A stretch of 55,088 nt of DNA from Candidatus Curtissbacteria bacterium RIFCSPLOWO2_02_41_11 (GTDB lineage: Bacteria > Patescibacteriota > Microgenomatia > Curtissbacterales > GWA2-41-24). The position numbers were made by a program, and so were the translations under genes. Below, piece by piece: positions 9,143 through 18,016 of the stretch (position 1 is the stretch's first letter; every line of letters starts with the position of its first letter). Where the stretch lies: positions 1 to 55,088 of the forward strand of contig MFBU01000020.1 of the NCBI GenBank assembly GCA_001775055.1, read 5' to 3'. The notes under the pieces were generated by a model. The model made no database searches and was not told the origin of the DNA. It saw only the letters and a list, made by a program, of their open reading frames with translations.

Positions 9143-10036
9143 ATGAAAAACCTACGATGCGCAATTTGCTCGGAAAAAACAAGAACAAGATTACTCTACA
9201 GGGCAAATTTTGATTTTGAAAAACTTAATGAAAAAACTTTTTCTGCAAGAAGAATTCCTGACAACATCCATTATCAATTAAACAAATGCCAAAATTGTGG
9301 GTTAATTTTCTCGAGTCCGATTTTAGCTGAAAAAAAAATTATCCGGTTTTACCAAAAAAGTAAGTTTACCTACGAAAAAGAGGCTGTCTATCTTGCCCAG
9401 ACTTACCTATCTTACTTAAAAACCTTTAGGTCAAATCTTTCTCCAAAAACAAAAATTTTGGACATTGGCTGTGGTAACGGATTTTTTTTATCAGAGATTT
9501 ACAAATTAGGCATTAAAAATGTTTTCGGAATAGAACCCAGTAAGGAAGCTGTTTCCAAAGCAGCCCCATATTTGAAGAAAAATATCAAAATTGATGTGCT
9601 TCACAAGAATATTTTTCCAAAATCGCATTTTGACATAATTACAAGTTTTCAAACTTTGGACCATGTCGTTAATCCCAATGAATTTGTCAAAATTGTCTAT
9701 AGAATGTTAAAAGCGGAAGGTATTGCCCTGTTTGTTGTCCACGATACCAATGGCCTTTCCGTCAAGCTTTTTGGCGAAAAGTCGCCAATTTTCGATATTG
9801 AACATATCTATCTTTTCAACAAAAAAACCCTAGCTGGAATTTTTCGAAAAAATGGGTTCAAAAAAATCAAAATCTTTAACGTAAATAATAAATATCCACT
9901 AATTTACTGGTTAAAAATGACTCCACTTCCTCCGATACTAAAAAATCCTTTAATGACCATTCTGGTTAATTTGAAATTGGCTAAAATACCTCTAAGCTTA
10001 GCTGCCGGCAATATCGGAATTGCCGCTTATAAATAA
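9143..10036 (+). CDS. class I SAM-dependent methyltransferase with N-terminal zinc ribbon
   Basis: The 297-residue protein starts with CAIC and continues to CQNCG near residue 50, a split zinc-ribbon that precedes many sugar/lipid methyltransferases of surface gene clusters. The SAM-binding motif I is ILDIGCGNGFF (about residue 110), followed by the acidic GIEPS and the motif IV region FDIITSFQTLDHV. It begins on an ATG at 9,143. Five bases separate it from the DUF2723 paralogue downstream, so the two may form a small operon. The methyl acceptor is unknown; a nucleotide sugar or lipid-linked glycan is the likely class given its neighbours. Confidence 0.83.
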   Translation: MKNLRCAICSEKTRTRLLYRANFDFEKLNEKTFSARRIPDNIHYQLNKCQNCGLIFSSPILAEKKIIRFYQKSKFTYEKEAVYLAQTYLSYLKTFRSNLSPKTKILDIGCGNGFFLSEIYKLGIKNVFGIEPSKEAVSKAAPYLKKNIKIDVLHKNIFPKSHFDIITSFQTLDHVVNPNEFVKIVYRMLKAEGIALFVVHDTNGLSVKLFGEKSPIFDIEHIYLFNKKTLAGIFRKNGFKKIKIFNVNNKYPLIYWLKMTPLPPILKNPLMTILVNLKLAKIPLSLAAGNIGIAAYK

Positions 10037-10041
10037 TTAAA

Positions 10042-12062
10042 ATGTCCAAAAAAGATATTCTCTCAAACTACATCCTCCCTTTTCTGCTCTTCGCTTTCAC
10101 GCTCATAGTCTACATCCTCACTCTTTCCCGCTCCGTTTACTTTGGTGACAGCGGGGAGTTAATTGCCGCAGCTTATACTCTGGGTATTGCCCATCCGCCT
10201 GGCTATCCTCTCTATACAATGCTTGCCCATTTGTTTACTTATCTTCCCTTTGGAACTCTAGCCTTTAGGGTCAACCTTTTTTCGGCAGTGACCTCTTCTT
10301 TGACTGTTGTTGTTATCTACTTTATCTGCTTGAAGTTAACCAGTAACAGACTAGCTTCGATATCAGCATCGCTTTTTCTGGCCTTTTCTTACCTCTTTTG
10401 GCTCTACTCTCTGGTTGCTGAAGTCTTTTCCCTTCATGCTCTCTTTGTTACCTTAATTATCCTTGTCTCGATTTCTATTTTCGAAAACCCTAAAAACTTA
10501 AAACTTTTTTATCTTTTATCTTTGCTTTTGCTCTGACCAACCACCATACTATCCTCTTTCTGCTGCCTGCCCTTCTCTTTCTGATCTTAACCACCAACCC
10601 CAAACTCTTACTTAATCCTAAGTTCATCATACTTAATACATTATTCATAATACTCGGCTTACTCCCCTATCTTTATCTGCCGATTCGCGCCTCCCAAGAT
10701 CCAATCCTTACCTGGGGAGATCCTTATACTTTTAAGGACTTTGGTGACTACATCAGCCGCCGAATTTACGGCACCTTGACCTTAGGAACTCTCTCAAAAG
10801 GAAATCCTTTCACTTCCGACGGCATTACCTTTTATCTTGCCTCGCTTTTTAAATATTTTGCTTTTATCGGGCCAATTTTAGCTTTTTTGGACCTTTTAAT
10901 AAGTCTGAAGAATACAAAAATCTTTACCTTTTTACTTTTAATTTTCTTATTGCTCGGACCTCTTTTTATCTTTATTAGCCGCTCGCCAGTTCATCCTTTT
11001 GCCCAAAAAGGAATCTTAGAGCGCTTTTTCCTGCCTTCAATGATTCCTTTTTCCATCTGGATTGCTTTGGAACTAATAGTTATTATCAATATTTTTCAAA
11101 AATACCTCGGGATTTTCTCAAAACTAATGCTTTTTGTTTTCCTTTTGCCGCTGTTTCTAAATTTTTCCAAAGTTGACCAAAGCAAAAACATGCTATTTGA
11201 AGAATTCGGGAAAGACATTTTTAGAATTTTGCCTCAAGATTCCATCTTTCTGGTTTCCACCGACGAAGGCCAAATGTCCTCGACTTACCTTCAAATCGCT
11301 CAAAATATGCGGCCAGACATCAAAATTGTCAACTACACTCTTTTAATAAGACAATGGTATCAAAATAATCTTAAAAAGCGTTACCCAAATTTAGTCCTGC
11401 CTTGGCAAAAATTTGATCAAAACATACGATCCCATACCGAGACCGCTGTCATCATTTGCAACGAGATCGTCCCCGATAATCCAACATTTCTCGACTATCA
11501 ATATCCCGAATTTCAATCTTCCTCTAATAATGCCTGTTCCTATAAACCAATCGGCACACTGATTAGCCTGGGCTTACCACAAAACAAGCTCAGCGATGAG
11601 GATATTGCCAAAAATTACGACTTTTGGCAACCAAAAGTAGACAAACTAAAACAAAATAATTCAAAAGATATTAGAACCAGAACAGTGTTGATCGCCTACT
11701 CAAATTCCTTATCGTTTTTGGCGGTTAGCCTTTTTGATCTTAATAAAACCCAACAAGCCCGCCAGCTTTTTGAGGAAGCTTTTCAAATTTCACCCGAAAA
11801 CCCGATTCCGGCAGGTTTACTGGCCAAAAGCTACTTTGACGCTAAAGACTTTGATCCGGCCCTAAACTGGGCCGAAAAGACACTTACCGCTGATCCCGAT
11901 TTTGCCCAAGTACATAAAATACTTGGATTTATCTATATGGAGCAAAAAAACGATAAGAAAAAAGCATACTTTCACTTTCAAAAATACTTAAATCTCGCAC
12001 CTCAAGCCCAAGACCGCGATCAAATCCAAAAAATTGTCGAAAAATTAAGAAAAGAACTTTAA
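10042..12062 (+). pseudogene. DUF2723/TPR membrane protein interrupted by a frameshift
   Basis: The first frame (10,042-10,536) encodes the DUF2723 N-terminus with YFGDSGELIAAAYTLGIAHPPG, the best known signature of the family, and stops in the middle of a membrane helix. The protein continues without loss in the -1 frame from about 10,527 with ALTNHHTILFLLP and LPIRASQDPILTWGDP, and runs to 12,062, ending in TPR units like those of the paralogue at 3-1,448. One extra T in the TTTT run near 10,526 would restore a single ~673-residue protein. No canonical -1 slippery heptamer is present. It is therefore a recent pseudogene or an assembly/sequencing indel; the intact coding character of both parts favours a very recent event or an error. 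Confidence 0.8.
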
Positions 12063-12115
12063 AACTTCTAGGCAAAAACCAGTATGTACAGCGCATAGCA
12101 AATCGCAATTTAGTC

Positions 12116-12124
12116 TGCTAAAAT
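12116..12124 (+). promoter_or_regulatory. possible extended -10 promoter of the toxin-antitoxin pair
   Basis: TGCTAAAAT is an extended -10 element placed 9 bases before the ATG of the nucleotidyltransferase gene. No convincing -35 box is seen 17 bases upstream. If used, the transcript would have almost no leader. Confidence 0.35.
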
Positions 12125-12133
12125 AGTTAGGCA

Positions 12134-12577
12134 ATGAAGCTAAATCAAAAAACAGTTAAAAAAATAATTAAATATTTTTCCAAAAAACCGGAGGTTGCCG
12201 CAGTCTATCTTTACGGTTCATATGCCCGTGGCGAAGCTAGAGCTGATTCCGATATTGATCTGGCGGTATTGGTTACCGACACCCGGAAATATAAAGGTTT
12301 TAGTATTCCCCAAGTTATCTTCTCTGCCGATCTTGAAAAAATAACTGGCAAAAAAGTAGAAGTTCAGGATTTAACGGCTTGCTCAGTCGAATTCGCCCAC
12401 AGAGTACTTTCAGAAGGTAAACTCTTAACAAGCAACAATGAAAAAGAAAGGGTTAATTTCCAAACGTCAATAGTCAGAAAGTATTTTGATTTAAAACCGA
12501 TTCTTGACGAATATAACTATTATCTGGCTAAAATCATCAAGAGAGGAGAGCTTCATGTTAGATACCCAACGCATTAA
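12134..12577 (+). CDS. mntA: MntA-type minimal nucleotidyltransferase (antitoxin)
   Basis: The 147-residue protein has the nucleotidyltransferase signature GSYARGEARADSDIDL (residues 28-43), that is GSX10DXD with Gly28-Ser29, Asp40 and Asp42, and a third carboxylate in VEVQDL. It overlaps by 23 bases the HEPN gene behind it. In the studied MntA-HepT systems the antitoxin neutralises the HEPN ribonuclease by adding AMP residues to a Tyr next to its active site. All the key residues for that reaction appear intact here. The family call is firm; that the pair works as a toxin-antitoxin system is inferred from family and arrangement. Confidence 0.82.
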   Translation: MKLNQKTVKKIIKYFSKKPEVAAVYLYGSYARGEARADSDIDLAVLVTDTRKYKGFSIPQVIFSADLEKITGKKVEVQDLTACSVEFAHRVLSEGKLLTSNNEKERVNFQTSIVRKYFDLKPILDEYNYYLAKIIKRGELHVRYPTH

Positions 12578-13001
12578 CGAAAGACTCAGAGAAGTAAGGA
12601 GTCGAGTTTACAAACTTCAAAGCAATTTTCAAAATTTGTCAGAGGAAGAGTTACTCTCCAATGAAACTTCATATAACGCTGCGGAACACCACCTCCAAAT
12701 CGCGATTCAAGCTTGTATTGATATTGCAAGCCACATTGTTGCTACTTTAGGTCTGCCGGCACCGTCAAAAGAAACCGCAGAGGTTTTTAAAAGTCTTGCC
12801 AAAGAAAAAATTATAACAAATGAATTTGCGGAGGTTATGAAAGACGTTGTAAGTTATCGCAATGTGATTGTTCATGGATACCTAGATGTTAATAGAAAGA
12901 TTACCTACGAAAACATCCAAAAACATTTACCGGATTTATCCAAATTCGCCCAGTATATCGAGAGGTTTTTGGAAAAGAAGGCTAAAGCTTTGGGTCTTTA
13001 G
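12555..13001 (+). CDS. hepT: HepT-type HEPN domain ribonuclease toxin
   Basis: I place the start at the ATG at 12,555 because a GAGGAG ribosome-binding site lies just before it and the resulting 148 residues match HepT length; an upstream in-frame start at 12,504 would add a tail that is antitoxin sequence in another frame. The catalytic motif is RNVIVHGY with Arg102, His107 and Tyr109, which is the RX4HXY form whose Tyr is AMPylated by MntA. The protein is all-helical as expected for HEPN (DUF86) proteins. The gene tail overlaps the stop of the convergent surface-protein gene by four bases. Confidence 0.82.
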   Translation: MLDTQRINERLREVRSRVYKLQSNFQNLSEEELLSNETSYNAAEHHLQIAIQACIDIASHIVATLGLPAPSKETAEVFKSLAKEKIITNEFAEVMKDVVSYRNVIVHGYLDVNRKITYENIQKHLPDLSKFAQYIERFLEKKAKALGL

Positions 13002-14329
13002 TGTTTTTCGACCACGGTAAATGAAGCTGTATCTGGAGTCTGTGAAGCGGTGGTGTTTTCTACTATCACTCTAATTTCATAAGTGCCAAGGGCAAGCTCA
13101 GTTTCTCTTAAATTAAGCTCAGCCTTAAATTGATCTTTTTTCTCCTTGAGATCCGGGGTTAAGGTAGCTGTTTTGGTCGGACCGACCGGATTGCCACCCT
13201 CGTCCAGGATTTGCCAAACTTCAACCGTCACATTTTCAGGAGAGACCTTTTGACCGTCAGCATCCAAAAGACCAAATTCTATCTTGAGTTTCTTATCTTC
13301 TTTAATGTCAAATGGATTGTCTTTTTCTAAAAATTTCTCAATTTTCTTCTGCCAGTCAACGCTATAATTTGGCGAGCCGACCGCAAAGAAGGAAAAGGAA
13401 CTAACAGTTCCAGTTACAGTATGGTTAACAGTATCAACCGAAGTCGTCGCATCAACCCAAACTCCATCCTCTAAGTGATAAATTCGCGGGTTTGGTGTAG
13501 TCACCGGATCATAAGGTATAGTCACCGTACAAGGACAGCGAATATTTGCTGTCGTGTTGAAATCATAATAAACTCCACTTAATTGAAACTCGCCTGTACC
13601 GGCAGCAGGAGGACTTGCACTTGAGGTAATAGTTGTTTGACCACCTTGTCCTAACACCCTATTGAAATTGATTGAAATTCCACCGTTAAAGTCATTGGTA
13701 ACATTGGTACCACTTGGTGTTTGAGCAGGCAAGTTTGTGACAAATGTTTTAGTAACAACTTCTGTGTCTTTATAAAATTCAACTATAAAGGTATATTCTC
13801 CGGCTAATGTAGGAAAGGTGACTAACGGAACTCCTCCAACTTCTGCGGAAAAATTAAAAACAGTTGTAAGTGGTGTAGTAAAAATAACCGATTGAGGAGT
13901 ATTAACTCTGAATGTGTGGCCTGTTGTGACATCCCCATCAAGAAAAATATCAATGATAGTCGGCTGGGGAGCAAAATCAGCCCTTAAGCGAAATTTATGG
14001 CCCTGTAGATTTGTATCATTTAAAAGTACAAATGGGAAAGTAAGTTCTGTTCCTGAAAAAACAGCGGTAAAAGTCCCGCTACCAATTTGAGCTCCGTTAG
14101 AAAATGAAGAACCAGAAGCAAAATCAAAACCTGCTGGAATTCTATAAATGGTATAGTCATCAATTTCGGTACCTGCAGGTTGCTGAATGGTGACAGTAAT
14201 TCCTTGACTTTGAGAAATAACAACACTAACAGTAGCATCAAAAATGGCCGAAGCAGGAAAAGCTAAAAAAGGTGAAAAAACTAAGAAACCTGATAAAACT
14301 GACGCGCCAACGAGTCTCTTGAAGTTCAT
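12998..14329 (-). CDS. secreted/cell-surface beta-sandwich protein
   Basis: I choose the ATG at 14,329 because it gives a clean signal peptide (MNFKRLV..., hydrophobic core, cleavage after ASA); 13 upstream in-frame residues look artificial. The 443-residue product then has a beta-rich domain with the segments IPAGFDFASG, GAQIGSG and LLNDTNLQGHK, an Ig-like part, a second part with FFAVGSPNY, and a C-terminal Ig-like domain reading FGLLDADGQKVSPENVTVEVW. The first domain recurs in the protein at 17,163-17,924. There is no sorting motif or C-terminal anchor. No function can be assigned beyond a surface role. Confidence 0.7.
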   Translation of the reverse strand: MNFKRLVGASVLSGFLVFSPFLAFPASAIFDATVSVVISQSQGITVTIQQPAGTEIDDYTIYRIPAGFDFASGSSFSNGAQIGSGTFTAVFSGTELTFPFVLLNDTNLQGHKFRLRADFAPQPTIIDIFLDGDVTTGHTFRVNTPQSVIFTTPLTTVFNFSAEVGGVPLVTFPTLAGEYTFIVEFYKDTEVVTKTFVTNLPAQTPSGTNVTNDFNGGISINFNRVLGQGGQTTITSSASPPAAGTGEFQLSGVYYDFNTTANIRCPCTVTIPYDPVTTPNPRIYHLEDGVWVDATTSVDTVNHTVTGTVSSFSFFAVGSPNYSVDWQKKIEKFLEKDNPFDIKEDKKLKIEFGLLDADGQKVSPENVTVEVWQILDEGGNPVGPTKTATLTPDLKEKKDQFKAELNLRETELALGTYEIRVIVENTTASQTPDTASFTVVEKH

Positions 14330-14375
14330 TTGCAATATAAAGATAGTAAAAAACCTATAAGTTGTCAAGCGGGAA

Positions 14376-15845
14376 CTAATCTAATCTTTCAGGAACTAAA
14401 CGTTCGCCAGTTGTTTTTGTTATCCTTTCTTCCTCAGCATACTCAGCATCAGTATTTATTCTCCATAAATTAAAAGTCCCGCCCAAAATATTCCTTGCTG
14501 CCAAAAGCCCTGTCATCATTGCGTGATCTTGGTTGTTATATTTATGCATACCATTTCTTCCAACAACTTGCAGATTTTTAAAATTTTGGAGATAATTTTT
14601 TATCACATTAACTCTTGATAAATATTCCTTATCATAAACCGGATAAGCTTTTGGCACTCGGATAACTTTTCCACTAAGAACTTCTGTTTTGTCAATAAGG
14701 CCTAAAAATTCCAGTTCTTTTACCGCAATCTCAATTATTTTGTCATCCGTTTTATTCCATAAATCGTCTTTGCTAGAACAAAAATATTCTAATCCTAAAC
14801 ATGTCATCTCGCTTTTCAGCACCATAAAGCGCGACCAGTTTTTAAAATTCTGGATTCTTCCAACGTGAACCTCTGGATCATGAATATAAATCCATTGGTC
14901 AGAAAAGAGCTGCTTTTTAGAAATTATTAAGACTACTATTAAGAAATCCCGATATTTTAAAGCTTTTGCCGCATTAAGTACCTGGTTTGGTGGTTCAGGG
15001 TTAAAACAAGTAATCAGGTCTGCTAGTGGCATGGAGGAAATAAAATGATCACCGTAAAACTTCACCCTTCTGTTATTAGATTCTACCGATAAAGAAGCAA
15101 CTTTCTTCAAGTCATGATTAACCGAAATCACTTCTGATCCTAAAAGAACCTGAGAACTCTTTGTCTCAATTATTTTTTTGACTTTCTCCCAAAACATTCC
15201 CGGACCTAATTTGGGATATCTAAAACGAGTGGTTAATGTTTTAATAATTTCCTTTTCTTTCTTTTGACCAAAGAAGGCATTAATCAACACCTCTTTCAAG
15301 GACAAGCCTCTTATTCTTTGGGCTGCCCAATCAGCACTAATCTCTTTTGCCGGTATCCCCCAAACTTTTTCAGTGTAATTTTTAAAAAAGATTGTATAAA
15401 GTTTCTTACCAAACCTATTTGTTACCCAATCTTCAAATGACCTTTCATTTTTGATTGGAAAAAACCTTACCCATATGTAGCTCAGGCAGACAGTAATAGA
15501 CACCCAAACACCTAAATTCTTCAAAGCATTCAAGGGCTTTAGAGGGTAATCAAAGAATTTTTTCTTATAGAAAATACGGGAAAGTCTTTTTTTGACCAAC
15601 ATTTCCTTACCTAAAATTTCAGTCCACAAGTTTTCTATTTCCCTGTTTTTAGAAAAAAACCGGTGACCGCCAATATCAAACCTGAAACCCTTAAATCTCA
15701 TTGTTTTAGCCAGCCCGCCAACATATTTTGAATCTTTCTCAACCACTAAAGACTTGCAATTGTGAGCTGATAATTCATAAGCAGCAGTTAGCCCCGCCGG
15801 TCCGGCCCCAATGATTACGACAGGAAATGTTTTTTTTCTCTTCAT
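14376..15845 (-). CDS. FAD-dependent oxidoreductase, UDP-galactopyranose-mutase-like
   Basis: Starting at the ATG at 15,845 the protein has 489 residues with the FAD dinucleotide motif VVIIGAGPAGLTAAYEL at residues 9-25, then GGLAKTM and GHRFFSKN, which are typical of the amine-oxidase/UDP-galactopyranose mutase-like group found in glycan clusters. Near the C-terminus VGRNGMHKYNNQDHAMMTG is the conserved flavin-proximal segment. Enzymes of this group isomerise or oxidise nucleotide sugars, although most members are uncharacterised. It is divergent from the PMT-like gene at 15,918, with a 72-base shared upstream region. Upstream in-frame starts at 15,866 and 15,899 are possible. Confidence 0.8.
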   Translation of the reverse strand: MKRKKTFPVVIIGAGPAGLTAAYELSAHNCKSLVVEKDSKYVGGLAKTMRFKGFRFDIGGHRFFSKNREIENLWTEILGKEMLVKKRLSRIFYKKKFFDYPLKPLNALKNLGVWVSITVCLSYIWVRFFPIKNERSFEDWVTNRFGKKLYTIFFKNYTEKVWGIPAKEISADWAAQRIRGLSLKEVLINAFFGQKKEKEIIKTLTTRFRYPKLGPGMFWEKVKKIIETKSSQVLLGSEVISVNHDLKKVASLSVESNNRRVKFYGDHFISSMPLADLITCFNPEPPNQVLNAAKALKYRDFLIVVLIISKKQLFSDQWIYIHDPEVHVGRIQNFKNWSRFMVLKSEMTCLGLEYFCSSKDDLWNKTDDKIIEIAVKELEFLGLIDKTEVLSGKVIRVPKAYPVYDKEYLSRVNVIKNYLQNFKNLQVVGRNGMHKYNNQDHAMMTGLLAARNILGGTFNLWRINTDAEYAEEERITKTTGERLVPERLD

Positions 15846-15917
15846 TTGGCCGAATAATCTTACCATAGCCAAACTTGAATTATTTACAAAGCTCGACACG
15901 CATTTTAAAATGAGCAG

Positions 15918-17144
15918 GTGTTGAAATTATTAAAATCAGAAGGAATTGGTCTATCCCTCATCGTTTTGTTAAACTTATTCCTTCGCCTTTTTCGCCTTGA
16001 TTCTCCAAATTTTGCCTATTTTGATGAGAAAAATTTCTTTTTGCCTGTGATCAGAAATTCACTCCAAGGACTGCCTGATTTTAGCAACGAACAACCACAA
16101 CTAGTTAAATATATCATTGTCCAATCAATTAGACTATTTGGTGACAATCCTTGGGGGTGGCGGATTCCTTCGGCTATTTTTGGGATTTTATTGGTATTGG
16201 CAACTTATTTTTTGGCTAAAAAAATCTTTGGAGGCAAGTCTATTCCATTGCTTTCGGCACTTTTTCTGACCTTTGAATTTTCCCTGTTTATCCATTCAAG
16301 GATAATTATGATGGAAGTATTCTTTGCCACTTTTGTCATTTTTGGCTTTTTATTTATCTGGTCTTACGTTAAAAACCTTAAACTGCAAGATATTCTTCTG
16401 GCTGGTGCTTTCTTTGGACTAGCAGCCCAAGTCAAATGGGCAACAGCAATTCCTTTGGCTTTGGCTCTTATTTTTATCTTCTTCACCCAAGCTAACTTAA
16501 TCAGAAAGGTCTTTGCAATCTTGGGAGTATTAATAATCACAATTCTGATCTATATTCTGCTTTATCTGCCGTTTATTACTGCCAATGGCCTATCTCAATG
16601 GATCAATCTGCATCAAAAGGTTTGGTACTATCACACTAGTCTCCTGCCCCAAAACTTTGAAAAATACGCCCCGGATTATATCCCGCGTTTTCAAGAAGTT
16701 GAAATTTATACCAGAAGCCGACTCTCTTGGCTTATTGACCCCCAGGGTTTTTATTTTGAAGATATGACCAGCTCTGCTCAAAAAACCTCCGTAATTCTTT
16801 TCTTTTTCAACCCAATCGTCTTTTTTGGCGGTCTTCTAGCAATGCTCTACACGCTTTTTAAAAATATAGAAGACAAAAGAGTTTTATTTACCAGCTCAAT
16901 ATTTCTCTCAGCTTATCTTCCTTTGTTTCTCACTCCCGGCCCAGCTTTTCCTCATTACCTTCTTTTTGGCCTTCCCGCTCTGTCGATCCTTTTAAGCTAT
17001 TTTCTTACTCAATCAATCAAAACATCTATGTGGTTAATTATCGTTATCCTTATTCTTACAATTATGGTCTTTGCCCTTTATTACCCACTGATTTCCGCTT
17101 TACCAATTCCTGAGTGGTATTTCCACTTACTGACCCGCTTCTAA
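15918..17144 (+). CDS. PMT-family (GT39-like) mannosyltransferase, membrane bound
   Basis: The 408-residue protein starts on a GTG at 15,918 (a TTG follows directly). It carries the first luminal loop with FDEKNFF, whose Asp-Glu is the catalytic pair of PMT enzymes, then EQPQLVKYI in place of the common HPPLGK, PWGWRIPSAIFG, and HSRIIMMEVFFA, all landmarks of protein O-mannosyltransferases. About ten membrane helices are visible. The enzyme would use a polyprenyl-phosphate sugar on the outer face of the membrane. Its short length means that the MIR domain of eukaryotic PMTs is absent, as usual in bacteria. Confidence 0.85.
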   Translation: MLKLLKSEGIGLSLIVLLNLFLRLFRLDSPNFAYFDEKNFFLPVIRNSLQGLPDFSNEQPQLVKYIIVQSIRLFGDNPWGWRIPSAIFGILLVLATYFLAKKIFGGKSIPLLSALFLTFEFSLFIHSRIIMMEVFFATFVIFGFLFIWSYVKNLKLQDILLAGAFFGLAAQVKWATAIPLALALIFIFFTQANLIRKVFAILGVLIITILIYILLYLPFITANGLSQWINLHQKVWYYHTSLLPQNFEKYAPDYIPRFQEVEIYTRSRLSWLIDPQGFYFEDMTSSAQKTSVILFFFNPIVFFGGLLAMLYTLFKNIEDKRVLFTSSIFLSAYLPLFLTPGPAFPHYLLFGLPALSILLSYFLTQSIKTSMWLIIVILILTIMVFALYYPLISALPIPEWYFHLLTRF

Positions 17145-17162
17145 GAAAAATATCGAAAAATG

Positions 17163-17924
17163 CTAATTGATTGAGATAGTCTTTTGGAAATCAAGGGTAG
17201 TTTCATCAAACAAGGTGGCTCTTGCTCTGAAAGTATAGTTTCCAGAACTATCAGGTCCAGTAAAAATTAGGCCTTCCTGTGATGGTGAATTGGCAAAAAT
17301 AGTCACTAATAACTTTGAGGGTTGTTTAAGACCTTCAATAAAATTCCTCTCCATTGTAATTTTATACCCCTCCAGGTTGTTGCCATCCACATAAGTATTA
17401 AATTTAGAACCGAAAAAGGAAACGCTCCAGTTAGCTTTATGGCCTTGCGCACTTTGATCATTAAGCACATTCTCTTCGGCAACTTGCTCTTTATCATTAT
17501 AAATCACGTCTAAGAGAGCCTTGCCGATAACTGCCCCCTGACTGATATCTTGGCCATTGGTAAATTCGAATCCTTGAGGAATAGTTATTTCCCACGATTT
17601 GATAAATTCTGTATTAGGTTCATTGGAAAACTCGAATTGGATACTTGAGGTTGAACCTATATTGGGTCTTGAGACTTCTATATTAAAATCAACCCCTTGT
17701 TGTGAGGTTATGTCTTTAGCAAAACTTCCGGCACTTGATGTTGCCAACGGCCGATTGACAGGAAGACTACTTTGGCCAGAAGAATTACTTTCCCGTTTTC
17801 GACTATTTAAATTTAATTTCGTTAAGTAGTCTTTGCCGGTATGTAAGATGTAGTAGATCAGCCCCGAAAAAACTAAAATTATCACCCCCAAAGTTACAAG
17901 GTGTACAGGAAATTTTTTCGACAT
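17163..17924 (-). CDS. membrane-anchored surface protein sharing a domain with the 12,998-14,329 product
   Basis: The 253-residue protein has one N-terminal membrane helix (residues ~8-26), a Ser/Arg-rich linker and a beta-rich domain. Within it IPQGFEFTNG, GAVIGKA and VLNDQSAQGHKANW line up with IPAGFDFASG, GAQIGSG and LLNDTNLQGHKFRL of the larger secreted protein, in the same order and spacing. This shows a common extracytoplasmic domain. I do not recognise a named family. The stop lies 18 bases from the stop of the PMT-like gene, so the two genes converge. Confidence 0.68.
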   Translation of the reverse strand: MSKKFPVHLVTLGVIILVFSGLIYYILHTGKDYLTKLNLNSRKRESNSSGQSSLPVNRPLATSSAGSFAKDITSQQGVDFNIEVSRPNIGSTSSIQFEFSNEPNTEFIKSWEITIPQGFEFTNGQDISQGAVIGKALLDVIYNDKEQVAEENVLNDQSAQGHKANWSVSFFGSKFNTYVDGNNLEGYKITMERNFIEGLKQPSKLLVTIFANSPSQEGLIFTGPDSSGNYTFRARATLFDETTLDFQKTISIN

Positions 17925-17947
17925 TTCGTCAATCAGAATATCAGTAA

Positions 17948-18012
17948 TTTATATAAGGAGTCAAAATCAAAACCTCTTGCCATAGACATCTCACTTATAT
18001 AAACTGATGTCT
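17948..18012. promoter_or_regulatory. two interleaved inverted repeats before the radical SAM gene
   Basis: TTTATATAAG (17,948-17,957) is repeated inverted as CTTATATAAA (17,994-18,003), and AGACATC (17,984) as GATGTCT (18,006). They fill the 92-base divergent gap and end four bases before the ATG at 18,017. They could be operator sites or mRNA structures that hide the start; the sequence alone cannot tell. Confidence 0.35.
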
Positions 18013-18016
18013 GTAA

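Noticed and set aside
10500-10560. Programmed -1 frameshifting in the DUF2723 gene
   Set aside because: The stop region has no slippery heptamer of the X XXY YYZ type and no obvious downstream stem, so an indel is the simpler reading.
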